From contig NZ_VIQO01000011.1 in assembly GCF_007483665.1 (NCBI RefSeq), positions 310,001-374,000 of the forward strand: a stretch of DNA of 64,000 nt, given 5' to 3'. A program made the position numbers and the translations under genes. This document shows, in pieces, positions 25,425 through 35,600 of the stretch. Position 1 is the first letter of the stretch. Each line of letters begins with the position of its first letter. The stretch comes from Catellatospora sichuanensis. Lineage in GTDB: Bacteria > Actinomycetota > Actinomycetes > Mycobacteriales > Micromonosporaceae. The notes beneath the pieces were generated by a model, which saw nothing but the letters and a program-made list of their open reading frames with translations, did not search any database and had not been told where the DNA came from.

Positions 25425-26147
25425 TCAGCACGGCACCTTGGTGAGGACAACGTGATCTTTGCGGACTTCGCCGACCATGGCGAATTCGGACCGGTCGACA
25501 TCGCAGCAGAACCGGAGGTCCCTGGAAAGATCAACACGTTCGGACGCGGAAAGTTGTGCATAGAAGTGAGCATGCTCCGCGGCGCCGTCCATGATGCCAG
25601 TGACCAGGTCTGCCCGTCCCGGCGCCGACCCGTCGAGAAGGTCACCCAGGTAACTCGCACAGGCCCAGTCCTCAGCGGTCCGCCCGGTGCAGATGAGAGT
25701 GCATGGAATGTCGGCGTGGTTGCCGGCGATCCATCGGGCGGTGGCACCGACGTTCCGCGCTGACACCGCGAGCAGTGCGGCCGGGTCCGGACACCGGGCG
25801 AGCCCGAGCGTGCCGTTCGATGTCGCCTGGATCAACCGCCGGCCGTCAAGCTGCGCCGTCGACATCTCGAACGGCGAGTTCCCGAAGTCGAAATCTGCGG
25901 GCTTGAGCCCGTCGGTCTCCCCGACCAGCAGACGGTCCGGGTATAGCCGCCGGAGACCTCGGCCGACCTCGGCTGACGGCGCACAGGCGATTTCTGTCAC
26001 GCCACGCTCAAAGGCAACCGCGGCCGTCGTGAAAGCCCGGATGACATCGATGACGACGACGATTCCGCCAGGCGGGATTTCGGCATCCATACCTACGATC
26101 GACACGGCGCTGATCGTTCGCCGCAGAAGTCCGGCTTGCAAGGACAT
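25425..26147 (-). CDS. comB: ComB-like 2-phosphosulfolactate phosphatase
   Basis: About 240 residues of the ComB family: VVVIDVIRAFTTAAVAFERG, LLVGETDGLKPADFDFGNSP, LIQATSNGTLGLA and ending near SRDLRFCCDVDRSEFAMVG. ComB removes phosphate from 2-phosphosulfolactate, an early step of coenzyme M synthesis in archaea. Many bacteria carry a homologue whose role is less clear, and no other CoM gene is in the window. Start chosen at ATG 26147, just upstream of the conserved region; an in-frame start 24 codons earlier adds low-complexity sequence. Confidence 0.78.
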   Translation of the reverse strand: MSLQAGLLRRTISAVSIVGMDAEIPPGGIVVVIDVIRAFTTAAVAFERGVTEIACAPSAEVGRGLRRLYPDRLLVGETDGLKPADFDFGNSPFEMSTAQLDGRRLIQATSNGTLGLARCPDPAALLAVSARNVGATARWIAGNHADIPCTLICTGRTAEDWACASYLGDLLDGSAPGRADLVTGIMDGAAEHAHFYAQLSASERVDLSRDLRFCCDVDRSEFAMVGEVRKDHVVLTKVPC

Positions 26148-26377
26148 TCTCGCAGCGTGATCTGGCGCGCTGTCATCGGCGTCACCGCGCGACTCGCGGC
26201 ATGACCGGTCACGCGACACCGAGCGACCAGCGCCGCCAGGACAGTCCTTTGCGCTGCGGCCGCAGCCGCTTCCGCATGTGGCAGTCTCGCGTACTCCGGG
26301 AGTGGCGGGCTGAAGGGCTGACGCGCATAAGGTCGGCTCGACACGGCGTTCTTCGCGAGACCAGGACGGGGCAGGAC

Positions 26378-27052
26378 ATGAACCAAGGCACCCGCAAGGA
26401 GATGCTCGGCCGCCTGGCTGAGGCAGTCAGGTCCGTCACAGTCGCACACCCGACGCGGGTTGCCATCGACGGACCGCCCGCCGCCGGTAAGACCACTCTC
26501 GCCGACGAACTGGCCGTCGTCTTGCGTACACAGGGCCGCGACGTCATCCGCGCGACGATCGACGATTTCCTCTTCCCCCGGGCACAGCGCTATCCGCGCG
26601 GCGAGTACTCGGCCGAAGGCTGCTACTTCGACACCCACGACTACAACGCGCTGAACCGGGTTCTGCTCGATCCGCTCGGCCCAGGCGGAGATCGACGCTT
26701 CCGACACGCGGTCTACGACCACACAGCGGATACTGCGCTGTCCCCGCCGGTCACGACTGCCCCTGCCGACGCCGTGCTCGTCTTCGACGGCGTCTTCCTC
26801 ATGCGCCCGGAACTGATCGATCGGTGGGATCTTCGGATCTTCGTGTCTACGGCACTCGAGAAGACAGTGGATCGTGCCGTGATCCGAGAGCGCCAGGCGC
26901 CATCGCGGGCCGAAGTCGAACGGCGTTGGCGCGAGCGTTACATCCCCTCTCAACAGTTCTACTTCGCTACGGTCCGGCCGACCGATCGCGTCGACATCAT
27001 CGTGCACAACGACGTGCCCCAGCAGCCGGCCTGGGAGACCCGAACACACTGA
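26378..27052 (+). CDS. Uridine kinase-like P-loop kinase
   Basis: About 224 residues with a Walker A site GPPAAGKTT near residue 32 and a uridine kinase/phosphoribulokinase-like layout: TIDDFLFPRAQRYPRG, the substrate-site CYFDTHDYNALN, and VLVFDGVFLMRPEL with the Asp that follows the Walker B strand. It likely phosphorylates a nucleoside or related small molecule with ATP. Usual bacterial Udk is similar in length but different in the lid. The start at ATG 26378 has AGGA 11 bases upstream. It is divergent from the comB-like gene and not linked to others. Confidence 0.72.
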   Translation: MNQGTRKEMLGRLAEAVRSVTVAHPTRVAIDGPPAAGKTTLADELAVVLRTQGRDVIRATIDDFLFPRAQRYPRGEYSAEGCYFDTHDYNALNRVLLDPLGPGGDRRFRHAVYDHTADTALSPPVTTAPADAVLVFDGVFLMRPELIDRWDLRIFVSTALEKTVDRAVIRERQAPSRAEVERRWRERYIPSQQFYFATVRPTDRVDIIVHNDVPQQPAWETRTH

Positions 27053-27349
27053 CCGCACTCGATCCGGCACGACCGCACGGCGGCCGCGGCTCGTTTCAGC
27101 GCCTGATCTGCGGCAGATCAGCACGGCCAGGCACCTCGCGTCGCCGGGCGGGCCGCGCGGACCTTCCTGCGGCGGTCGAGGCCCGCACAGGGTGTCGTCT
27201 CCTACCGAGTGACAGCCGTCAGATGCTCCCTGCTGGCAGCCGGACATCGACATCTTGATGCCGGCCGCCAGCACTATGTACAGAAGCCCTGGAAATGCCG
27301 AAATACCCTGAGCCGGACGGTCCGTAGGGTAAAACGAGCGGTGCAACGG

Positions 27350-30300
27350 TCACGGGATGGCGCAGGAGGCCGCACCATAAGGCACCTCCACCTGCGTGGT
27401 CACTGGCACCCCGTCGACCGTCGCGGTTGCCTTCACGGTCGCGGAGCCTGCTGGTGCGTCCACGCTGCGTGTGTTGAACGCCTGGTACGCGGACTTGCCT
27501 GGAGCGACGCCGTTCACTGTGCGGGAGCCGTACGTTGTGATCATTTCGATGGTGAGCGTGTCGGTGTCGGTGTTGCGTACGCGGACCGCCAAATAGGCGC
27601 CGGCGCTGATGCACTGGGTGTGGGCTTGGACTTCGATGTTCCACGTGCGTGGCGGCTGCAGTTCCCTTTCTGACCGGGTGGCGTGCAGGATGACGAGGTC
27701 CCGGTCGGCTGCGGTCAGCGCGCCCGCCGCCGCGAACGCCTCGGCGGTAGCGGTGACGGCTGCGACGAATTCGCTGTGGGTGCGGAAGGGCGCCTGGTCC
27801 CATACCAGGTCGAGGAAGGTCGGGCCGTCGGTGCCGGGTGAGGGGATGCCGGTCACGGGCACGTCGTAGTTCGGCAGGCTGTCGTTGCGCTTCCGGTTGG
27901 GCACGCCGGTGTCGACGGCACCGAACACGATCGTCGGCTCGACGCGGCGGATGTAGGACGACACCGGTTGGGTGTCGCTGATGTAGTACGGCCGCAGGGT
28001 GAAGCCCTGGGCTGTGAAGAGCGGGTCACCGGTAGCCGTGGTGCCTGCCTGTGTGATGGCCGCGTGGGTGTAGTCGCCGTCACGCTTGAGGTGGCGGTAG
28101 AGGGTCAGTTCGCGGAAACTGCCACCGCCGGGGTTGCCCAGGACCTGCAGGACCACCGGGCCCCAGAAGATCGCCTGGGTGTCGGGACGATCCGCGGCCC
28201 GCTCGATCCGGATGCTGAACGGCATCCGGATCTCGACGGTGTCGCCGGGGCGCCAGGTGCGGCTGATCGTCAGGTAGCTGCCCGGCTGCGCTGCGACGGT
28301 CTGCGCGATGCCGTTGACCGTGACGAAGAAGCCCTTGCGTGCCCAGCCTGGGACCCGCAGTTTGATGTCGAGCGGGCCGGTGCCGTCGATGGTCAGTCTG
28401 CTGCGGTCCTCGCGCGGATAGGCCGTCTGCTGGGTGACGGTGAAGCCCTTCTCAGCCCAGGTCAGCGTCGAGGCCGCGTAGAGGTTGACCCACAGTGTGG
28501 TGCCGTCGGCGGACCGGAGATAGATCGTCTCCTGGTATTTGGTGTGGTTCTCCAGTCCGGTGCCGCCGCAGCAGGTGCCGGTGTTGCCGTAGCTGCGACT
28601 GGATCCCGGCGTCAGCGGCTGGAAATAGGTCAGTTGCGGGTCGCTGGTGGTCGCGGTGTCGGCTCGTGACCCGGTGATCATGTTGAGCAGGCCACGTTCG
28701 TAATAATCCATGTACGCCGGGTCGTGCTCGTGCAGGAACAGGTTGCGGGCCAGCTTGATGAGGTTGTACGTGGTGCAGGTCTCCGCTCCGCCCTGGGCGA
28801 TCGCGTTGGCGATGTTGCCCCGGTTCTGGAACAGCTCGACGTTGTTGTTCGAGCCCGGATAGTTGCCGCCCGCCCCGCCGCTGGCGAACATCCGGTGCGG
28901 GACGACCATGCCGTAGAAGTTCTTGGCCGCGGTGAAGTAGTCGGCGTCGCCGGTGTGCTCGAAGACGCGCAGGTAGCCGATGAACTGCGGCACGTGGGTG
29001 TTGGCGTGCAGGCGTTCCGGGCGGCGTCGGCCGGGCCTGTTCTGCGAAGTGACCACGAGGATGTCCCTATTCTCCACGCAGGCGGTGAACAGGGACTCCC
29101 GGTTGTCGAAGCACTTGGCGGTCTGCAGGTGCCTCGGGTCGGCGGTGATCGCGTAGATCTCGGGGAACACCTCGTTGGCGCCGCCGAACTCGCCGGCGAT
29201 GTAGAGGTCCCACATGTAGTTCAGGTTGTCGCGGGTGATCGGGCCGGTGTAGTCGGGGTGGTTGCTGTCCCCGACGGTCAGCGCGAGGTGGGCCCAGTCG
29301 GCCATCATCACGACGACGTCGCGGGCCTGCGTGTTGCCGGTGTGGTAGTACGCGTCGAGCAGACCGCGCATGATCTTGTGCTGGGTGTACCACGACGCCC
29401 AGGTGTTGGTGTCGGCGTCGCCGCCGTAGACGGCCCAGCGCGGTGGGCCGAGCCGCAGCACCGCGTCCTCCGGGATCGCGCCGAGGTAGCCGGGGTGGGT
29501 CGGCACCCAGTCTGCGGCCCCACCTTCCCGGGCCGCGACGATGCCCCCGTCACGGCCGTTGGGCGAGGCGTCGCGCAGCGTGGTGCCACCGTCCTCGTCG
29601 AAGCGGTACCAGGCGATGCTGCCGCCGCCGGTGCCGCCGGCCGGGGAGTCCAGCATCGACAGCAGTTCCGGCTGGCTCAGCGCCCGGTCGAAGATGTGGA
29701 ACTCGTCGATGGTCGCGTCGAGGAACGCGTCGCCGTACTGCGAGCGCCCGATCCACCGGTTGCCGGGGTTTCCCAGGCTGGCCGGGTTGAGTGTCATGTT
29801 GGTGTTCGTGCCTGTGGGCTGGCCGTTGACGTACAGCGTCCCGGTCGTTCCCGACAGCGTGACGGCCAGATGCACCCACTGGTTCGTCGGTAGCGCGGCG
29901 GTGCCGTTGATCCGCTGTTCCTGGCCCGATCCCCCGATGGTGATGGCGAACCGGGGCACGTTGCCGGTCACCCCGGCGCGCGGGGTCAGGAACATGTTGA
30001 CCGTGGTGTTCTGCCCGAAGTCGAACAACCGGCTCCAGCTCTGTGTGGACGCGAGGTTCACCCAGGTCGCGATGGTGAAGTCGGTCAGCTGGTTGATCGC
30101 TTCCTGCGGCAGCGTCGCGTACTGGGCCTTGCTCGGCCCGTTCAGACGCAGCGCGCTGCCGTACCGGCCCGGCACCCGGTCGATCTGGGGCTCGGCCGGC
30201 GGTTCGCCGCCCGGCCCGCCGGTCCCCATCCGCGCCGTGATCGCAGCCTGGCAGGCGGCGAGCTCGGTGACCATCCAGTCGAGCTTGTCCTTGTAGACGG

Positions 30301-30739
30301 CCTCACCCTGGTCGGCGTAAGCCTGCGCGAGCGCCGTCATGTAGTGGCCCGCCCAGTGGCCGCTGAGCAGGCCGCCGTCCTCCCAGCCGCCGGGCACCGG
30401 CACTTCTGGCGGGTTCGGCCGGCCGGCCTGGTTGTTGAACAGGACGAGGAAGCGCCGGTGGTCGTACTGGAGCAGGTAGTTCTTCATGCGGTCGCGTTTT
30501 TCCTGCAGCAGGCCACTGCCCAGACGCACCTCGTGCAGTTCGAACGGCCGGACCGGCGCGGTGGCGCCGGGACCGAGACCGGGCGGCCCGGCTGCGGCGA
30601 GCGCGGCTGAGGCGGTGGCCGGCGCGGCCCTGGTCGCGGATGCCGGCAGTACGGTTGCGCCGGTGACCGTGACCGCGCTGAGGGCGGAGGCCTGAAGCAG
30701 CTGACGCCGGTTGACTCTGACTTCGTCGAACGGAGACAT
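27350..30739 (-). CDS. Tat-secreted GH127 beta-L-arabinofuranosidase with inserted LamG domain
   Basis: About 1129 residues. A Tat signal (VNRRQLLQASALSAVTVTG) is followed by the first part of a GH127 (DUF1680) alpha/alpha barrel. At about residues 172-409 a LamG/concanavalin-like domain is inserted (FTIATWVNLASTQSWSRLFD, ATIDEFHIFDRALSQPEL). The barrel then resumes at HPGYLGAIPED. Zinc and catalytic residues of GH127 appear in GAETCTTYN (Glu and Cys near 650) and TGTCCGGTGLENH (paired Cys near 720). The last 95 residues are a module shared with two other proteins of this operon. GH127 enzymes release beta-linked L-arabinofuranose from arabinan or glycoprotein arabinosides. AAGGA precedes the ATG by 9 bases. 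Last gene of the operon. Confidence 0.9.
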   Translation of the reverse strand: MSPFDEVRVNRRQLLQASALSAVTVTGATVLPASATRAAPATASAALAAAGPPGLGPGATAPVRPFELHEVRLGSGLLQEKRDRMKNYLLQYDHRRFLVLFNNQAGRPNPPEVPVPGGWEDGGLLSGHWAGHYMTALAQAYADQGEAVYKDKLDWMVTELAACQAAITARMGTGGPGGEPPAEPQIDRVPGRYGSALRLNGPSKAQYATLPQEAINQLTDFTIATWVNLASTQSWSRLFDFGQNTTVNMFLTPRAGVTGNVPRFAITIGGSGQEQRINGTAALPTNQWVHLAVTLSGTTGTLYVNGQPTGTNTNMTLNPASLGNPGNRWIGRSQYGDAFLDATIDEFHIFDRALSQPELLSMLDSPAGGTGGGSIAWYRFDEDGGTTLRDASPNGRDGGIVAAREGGAADWVPTHPGYLGAIPEDAVLRLGPPRWAVYGGDADTNTWASWYTQHKIMRGLLDAYYHTGNTQARDVVVMMADWAHLALTVGDSNHPDYTGPITRDNLNYMWDLYIAGEFGGANEVFPEIYAITADPRHLQTAKCFDNRESLFTACVENRDILVVTSQNRPGRRRPERLHANTHVPQFIGYLRVFEHTGDADYFTAAKNFYGMVVPHRMFASGGAGGNYPGSNNNVELFQNRGNIANAIAQGGAETCTTYNLIKLARNLFLHEHDPAYMDYYERGLLNMITGSRADTATTSDPQLTYFQPLTPGSSRSYGNTGTCCGGTGLENHTKYQETIYLRSADGTTLWVNLYAASTLTWAEKGFTVTQQTAYPREDRSRLTIDGTGPLDIKLRVPGWARKGFFVTVNGIAQTVAAQPGSYLTISRTWRPGDTVEIRMPFSIRIERAADRPDTQAIFWGPVVLQVLGNPGGGSFRELTLYRHLKRDGDYTHAAITQAGTTATGDPLFTAQGFTLRPYYISDTQPVSSYIRRVEPTIVFGAVDTGVPNRKRNDSLPNYDVPVTGIPSPGTDGPTFLDLVWDQAPFRTHSEFVAAVTATAEAFAAAGALTAADRDLVILHATRSERELQPPRTWNIEVQAHTQCISAGAYLAVRVRNTDTDTLTIEMITTYGSRTVNGVAPGKSAYQAFNTRSVDAPAGSATVKATATVDGVPVTTQVEVPYGAASCAIP

Positions 30740-30837
30740 CGGGTTCGTCCTTTGCACGCGGTGGTGTCGGGGGATGCGGTCCGCGGCGGGAGTTCACCGC
30801 CGACCGGGCGGGCTGTATGCGTCGGGGTCTCCAGCCC

Positions 30838-31893
30838 TTACCTGCCGGGCCCTTCGGGCGGTCCGCCGACGAGGGCGGCCTGTTGTGCCTGCGCCCGGCC
30901 TTCGTCACGGGCGAGTGCGAGCAGGCGTGCGAGCCGTTGTCGGCGTCGGCGCAGGAGAGCCCGGACGGCGAGGGCGAGGGCCGCGAGGGCCGCGGTGAGG
31001 ATCAGCTGGGGCCAGGGCAGCGTCCAGACCGTCACGGTCGCCGACGCGGACCTGAGCTCGGCACCGGCCTGGTCGCCCTCGAGGACCGCGGGGGTCAGGT
31101 CGACGGTCGTCCGCAGCGTTCCCAGCGCCCATACGCCGTCTATGTGCAGTTCGACGTCCTGGCGGCCGCCGGGAAGCAGTTGTCTGGCCCCGGTCGTGGT
31201 GTGGTGTCGGATGGCGCCGAGCAGTTCGGTGGTGGTGACCTGGCCGGCGCCGGTCACCGCGACGCTGCCGGCGTTGGTGGTGGTGTAGCTGACCCGCACG
31301 GTGCCTGCGGCGAACGGGTTCCATGAGGGCCGGTACGTGGCGGTGAGGCCGTCGACGGCGAGGGCGGCGGTGATGGTGCCGCTGACCCGCATCATCACCC
31401 GGAACCCGACCCGGCTCTCGACGGCGACCGAGCCTCCGGCACTGGTGATCGTCGCTGCGATGCCGGCCGGATGGTCTCCGGGTGTGGCGTGTCGCGGCAC
31501 CGTGATCGTAAACTGCACGACTTCGGTCTCGTTCGGCCCGACGGTCACCGTCGGCTGCACCTGGATCCAGGTGCCGCCGTCGATGGACGCCTGGTGCGAC
31601 GGGAGCATGTTGAAGCGGCCCCGGTCAGTGAGGTAACCGTCGGCTGCTTTCAGGGCGAAGACGGCGGTGCGGTCGCTGAGGTTGCGTACCGCCAGGTGCT
31701 CGGTCACTACCTGTCCTGGGTCGAGTGTGCGCTCGATCCATCGGCGGCCGTCGGGACCCCGGTTGTCGGCCGGTTGGACCGCCCAGGTCAGCGCCGGCGA
31801 GCTCGGTTCGGCGGCGGCGGAGACAGGTGCGCCCGGCACGGCGATGAGCACCGCCGACAGCACGGCTAGCAGCCGTGGCAGGTTTCGGTTCAT
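30838..31893 (-). CDS. DUF916-like (WxL-interacting) membrane-anchored surface protein
   Basis: 351 residues: signal peptide (LLAVLSAVLIAVPGAPVSAAAE), two immunoglobulin-like beta domains (about 35-155 and 165-285), then a single membrane helix (LILTAALAALALAVRALL, near 300) and a basic cytoplasmic tail. The first domain has the DUF916 look (DPGQVVTEHLAVRNLSDRTA; EVVQFTITVPRHATPGDHPAG). In Firmicutes, DUF916/DUF3324 proteins are encoded beside WxL proteins and hold them at the cell surface. Here the upstream neighbour is indeed WxL-like. The pair may anchor or present the arabinan-degrading enzymes encoded around them. GGAGGA ribosome site before the ATG. Confidence 0.78.
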   Translation of the reverse strand: MNRNLPRLLAVLSAVLIAVPGAPVSAAAEPSSPALTWAVQPADNRGPDGRRWIERTLDPGQVVTEHLAVRNLSDRTAVFALKAADGYLTDRGRFNMLPSHQASIDGGTWIQVQPTVTVGPNETEVVQFTITVPRHATPGDHPAGIAATITSAGGSVAVESRVGFRVMMRVSGTITAALAVDGLTATYRPSWNPFAAGTVRVSYTTTNAGSVAVTGAGQVTTTELLGAIRHHTTTGARQLLPGGRQDVELHIDGVWALGTLRTTVDLTPAVLEGDQAGAELRSASATVTVWTLPWPQLILTAALAALALAVRALLRRRRQRLARLLALARDEGRAQAQQAALVGGPPEGPGR

Positions 31894-31916
31894 GGCGAGT
31901 CCTCCGGCCCGGATGG

Positions 31917-31948
31917 CGGTGGGGGCCGCGTGGGTGCGGCCCCCACCG
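31917..31948 (-). terminator. 13-bp perfect hairpin between the WxL and DUF916 genes
   Basis: Arms 31917-31929 and 31936-31948 pair perfectly around GTGGGT. Being inside an apparent operon, it may lower downstream expression or protect the upstream mRNA, giving more WxL than anchor protein. Confidence 0.6.
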
Positions 31949-31953
31949 GTCGG

Positions 31954-32586
31954 TCACTCGAACAGCGACAGGGTCAGCGTCGAGGTGTACGTGCCGGCGG
32001 GTACGTCGGCCGGGGTGCGAAGGAACAGGTCGGCGTTGACCGAGTACGCATCGCCGGTCACGGCCTCGGAGTCGAACGTGGACACCAGCAGCTCCTGGTC
32101 GACCAGGCCGACATTGTTGCCGGGCTGCGTCGGAGCGTCGAGGACTGTCACCACCTCCTCGCCTTCGGTGACCAGACCGGTGTCGCCGCCGTCGATCAGA
32201 TGCGGCTTCCAGCCGAGGTGGCCGGCGCTGATCGGTGCCTGACCGGCGGTGCCCACGAAATCGGTCGCGCTGCCCAGCACGGCCCATGCGGCGCCGTCGG
32301 GCACCTCTTCGGCGGTGCGGGTGTCGGTGACCGTGACCGCCGGCAGGGTGCCGACGAACTGGCGGATCAGCAGGGTCGAGCCGTCCTCGGACAGCGCGAC
32401 GGCGTCGCCGGCGATCGACATGGCGAGCACACCCGGTTCCCGGATCTCCTCGATGTCGACTGTCACCCGGACGTCGCCGCTGTCGCCGGGCGCGGCCAGG
32501 GCCGGTGCGGGCAGGGCCATCGCCCCGGCCAGGACCGCGCTCGCGGCTCCCGCCACGGCCAGCCGCCGGTGGTTCATCGTGCTCAT
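31954..32586 (-). CDS. WxL-domain-like secreted surface protein
   Basis: 210 residues with a signal peptide (AVAGAASAVLAGAMALPAPALA). A beta-rich body contains two short W-containing motifs (AAWAVLGSATDF and GHLGWKPHLI) and ends VPAGTYTSTLTLSLFE. This close (AGTYTxTLTxxL) is the hallmark of WxL surface domains, which bind peptidoglycan or polysaccharide in Firmicutes. The protein is short and has no catalytic domain, so it is probably a binding or scaffolding partner of the DUF916-like membrane protein encoded next. ATG at 32586 follows AGAGGAG. It lies 32 bases after a GH43 gene in the same operon. Confidence 0.75.
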   Translation of the reverse strand: MSTMNHRRLAVAGAASAVLAGAMALPAPALAAPGDSGDVRVTVDIEEIREPGVLAMSIAGDAVALSEDGSTLLIRQFVGTLPAVTVTDTRTAEEVPDGAAWAVLGSATDFVGTAGQAPISAGHLGWKPHLIDGGDTGLVTEGEEVVTVLDAPTQPGNNVGLVDQELLVSTFDSEAVTGDAYSVNADLFLRTPADVPAGTYTSTLTLSLFE

Positions 32587-32618
32587 GGGTACTCCTCTGT
32601 TCTTCGTGGCTGATGGGT

Positions 32619-35600
32619 TCAGGCGGTGCAGGCGATGGCGGGGTGCTGCGCGGTGTAGACGGTCGTCACCTCCTGCCCGTCCACGGTTCCGGTCGCGCGT
32701 ACCGTCACCGTGCCGGCCGCGACCGAGGCCGCCCGCGTGGCGAATGACTGGTAGGCGCCGGCGCCGGGCGCGACGGCCGAAAAGGACCGTTCGCCGTGCC
32801 CGGTCTCGATCTCGACCTGCACCGGTGCGTCGTAATCGTTGATCGCCCGCACGGCGATGTATGCCGCGCCTGCCAGACAGCGGGGCACGACGGTGATCGT
32901 GACGGGCACTGTTGCGGGCTGGGTGCCTGGGTCGTCGGCGAAAACCCGCCATTCGGTGACCGCGACTGCGGAGAAGTCGGTGCCGTTGCCGTCGGCCCGG
33001 ACCATGGCCCGTACGCGGGGTGTGGTGACCGGGTCGAACGTGACGTTGTTGAACGCCGCGGTGCTGGTGCCGTACCCGGACGCGCCGGTCACGTCACGCC
33101 ACGCTGCGCCGGCCTCGTCCCAGTACTGCAGGATCCAGCCGTCGGGTTCGGCGACGCCGTTGCCGGTGCCCTGGTCGGAGTCGCGCCAGAATTTCAGCTC
33201 CGTGGCGGTGATCCGCACGGGTCGCGCCCAGTCGTACTGGATCCACTGGGTCTGCGGGCGGGTCCCGGACCAGGTGCCCCAGATCTGGGCCTGGCTCGGG
33301 TTCGGCGGGTCGGTCCCGTCGTTGAGTGCGGTGACGCTGTTCCAGCTTGCCGTGTACGACGCGGTCGGCGTCGCGATCGGCCCGATGTTGCCGGTGAGCG
33401 GCCCGGACACGTCCGCCGGGATGATCACCGTCTTCGCGGTCTCCAGGTTGCCGGCCGCGTCGAGTGCCCGGAACGACACCGTGTGCCGGTTCGCGTCGGG
33501 TGCCGCGACGGCACCGGTGTATGCGGTCCAGGCGCCCGTGCCGACGGCGTACTCGATCCGGGCCACCCCGGACGTCGCGTCGCTCGCGCTCACGGTGACC
33601 GCCCGGGTCGCCGGGTTCACCGCGCCGACGCTGGCGGGGGCCGTGGTGTCGATGCGTACGGCGAGGTCCGCGGGCGCCGAGACGTTGCCCGCCCGGTCGG
33701 TCGCGGTCGCCGTGACGGTGTGCCGGCCTTCCCCGGCGACGTCGACGTCGGCGTGGCGCACCGGTGTCGCGACGACCGGCGCCGCGTCGTCGACCCTGGT
33801 CGCGATGGTGAGCCGGCCGCCACGGTCGTCGGATGCCGCCGCGCGCACCCGCACCGCCGAACGGAACCAGCCGGCGCTGCCCGCGCTGCCGCTGGCTCCG
33901 AGCGTCACCGTCGGCGCAGTGACGTCGCCCTCGGTGTCGCCGGGCGAGACCACCCGGACCTGCGCCGAGATGCGGCCTGCGGCATGTCCGAGCACGGTGC
34001 CCTGAACGGTGAACGTGCCGGGTTGCGCGACCTGCTCGGTGGTGACCGGATCCCAGAAGACCGGCACCTGCAGCGTCTGGTCGCCGAACGTCGCTGCGAC
34101 GGCGCCGGGCAGCTCCTGCTCCCCCACCTCGACGGTCAGTGCCGGTGGTGCGACCGAGTCCGGCTGCACGGCGAGGATCTTCCACTCCTCGACCGCCACC
34201 GCCGAGTAGGTGCTGCCGTTGGTCGACGCGTCGAACAGCGCCCGGACCTGCGTGGTGGTGACCGGATCGAACGTCGTGTCCTGCCAGCCCTGCGTGCCGG
34301 TCGGGTATCCGCTCGGGTTCGGCACGTCGGTCCACTGCCCGGCGCCGAGGTCCCAGTACTGGATGCGCCAGCGGGCCGGTGCCGCCACGCCCACCCCGGT
34401 GGCCTGCGGCTGGTCGTTCCAGAACTCGATCTGCGAACCGGAGATCCGCATCGGCTGGTCCCAGGTGTATTGCGCCCATTGCTGGGGTGGGTTGCTGCCG
34501 GTCCAGGTCCCCCACATGTCCGGCGGCAGCGGGTTCGGGCGGACGATCTCGTCGTTGAGCGCCTTGATCCAGTACTGGACGGGCACCGGCTCGTTGGAGA
34601 CGGTGGCCTTCGCCTCCTGGGCGATGTTGCGCCGGGGGGTGAGGTCGCGGCCCGTGGCGGGCGTCGGCGTTACGGGTCTCATCCGCGGCGGGTTCTGGGT
34701 GTCGTCCCACTCGACCCGGTCGATGGCCACCGATCGGCGGAAGTGGCCTCCGCCCACGGCGTCGGCGGTGTGGTAGGTGATGTACCACTGGCCGTTGAAC
34801 TCCAGGATCCCCGAATGGCTCGTCGTCGACGACACCGGCCGCAGGACCGTGCCCCGGTAGGTCCACGGCCCGGCGGGCGACGCGGCCGTCGCATAGGCGA
34901 TGCAGGCGTGGTAGTTCGCCGGGGTGCACTGGGAGGTCGGGCCGGCGTTGTTGCCGGCATATGCCAGGTAATAGGTGCCGCCGCGGTGGAAGATCCAGGC
35001 CGCTTCGAAGAAGCCTGTCAGGCCGGTGACGGTCTGCGGGGTGCCGACGGGGGTCTTCATGTCCGGCTGGAACTCCAGCATCCGCAGATTGCCGAACGAG
35101 CCCCAGTAGACGAATACCCGCCGGCCTTCGACCAGGATCGTCGGGTCGATGTTGTGGATGTTGTTGGTGGTGGGCACCCGCTGGGAGATGATCGGGCCAC
35201 CGACGTGATCGGTCCAGGGACCGGTCGGGCTGTCGGAGACGGCCACGCCGATCGCGAACTTGTCCGGCGCCGGGCTGTCTCGCTCGTTGATGGGGACGTA
35301 CCAGTAGTAGCGTCCGTCCACGCCCCGGACCACCTGGCCGGCGTAGGCGCGCCCCGGGGTCGCCCAGGCGAAGACCTGCTCCGGGCGCATGAGCGACGGG
35401 AAATGCGTCCACTGTCCCGCGGGGACGTCCGTGGTGCGGAACGCACCCCACTCGTTCATGACGAAGTCGTTGGTGGCCGGCCCGGCCTGGTCATGCCCGG
35501 TATAGAGGTAAAGCTGGTCGTGTTCGCCGTCGTTGCCGGGCGCACCCGCCGGCACGACGACCGGCGCGGGGTCGGCCGAGTAGTAGCTGCCGTCACCGAG

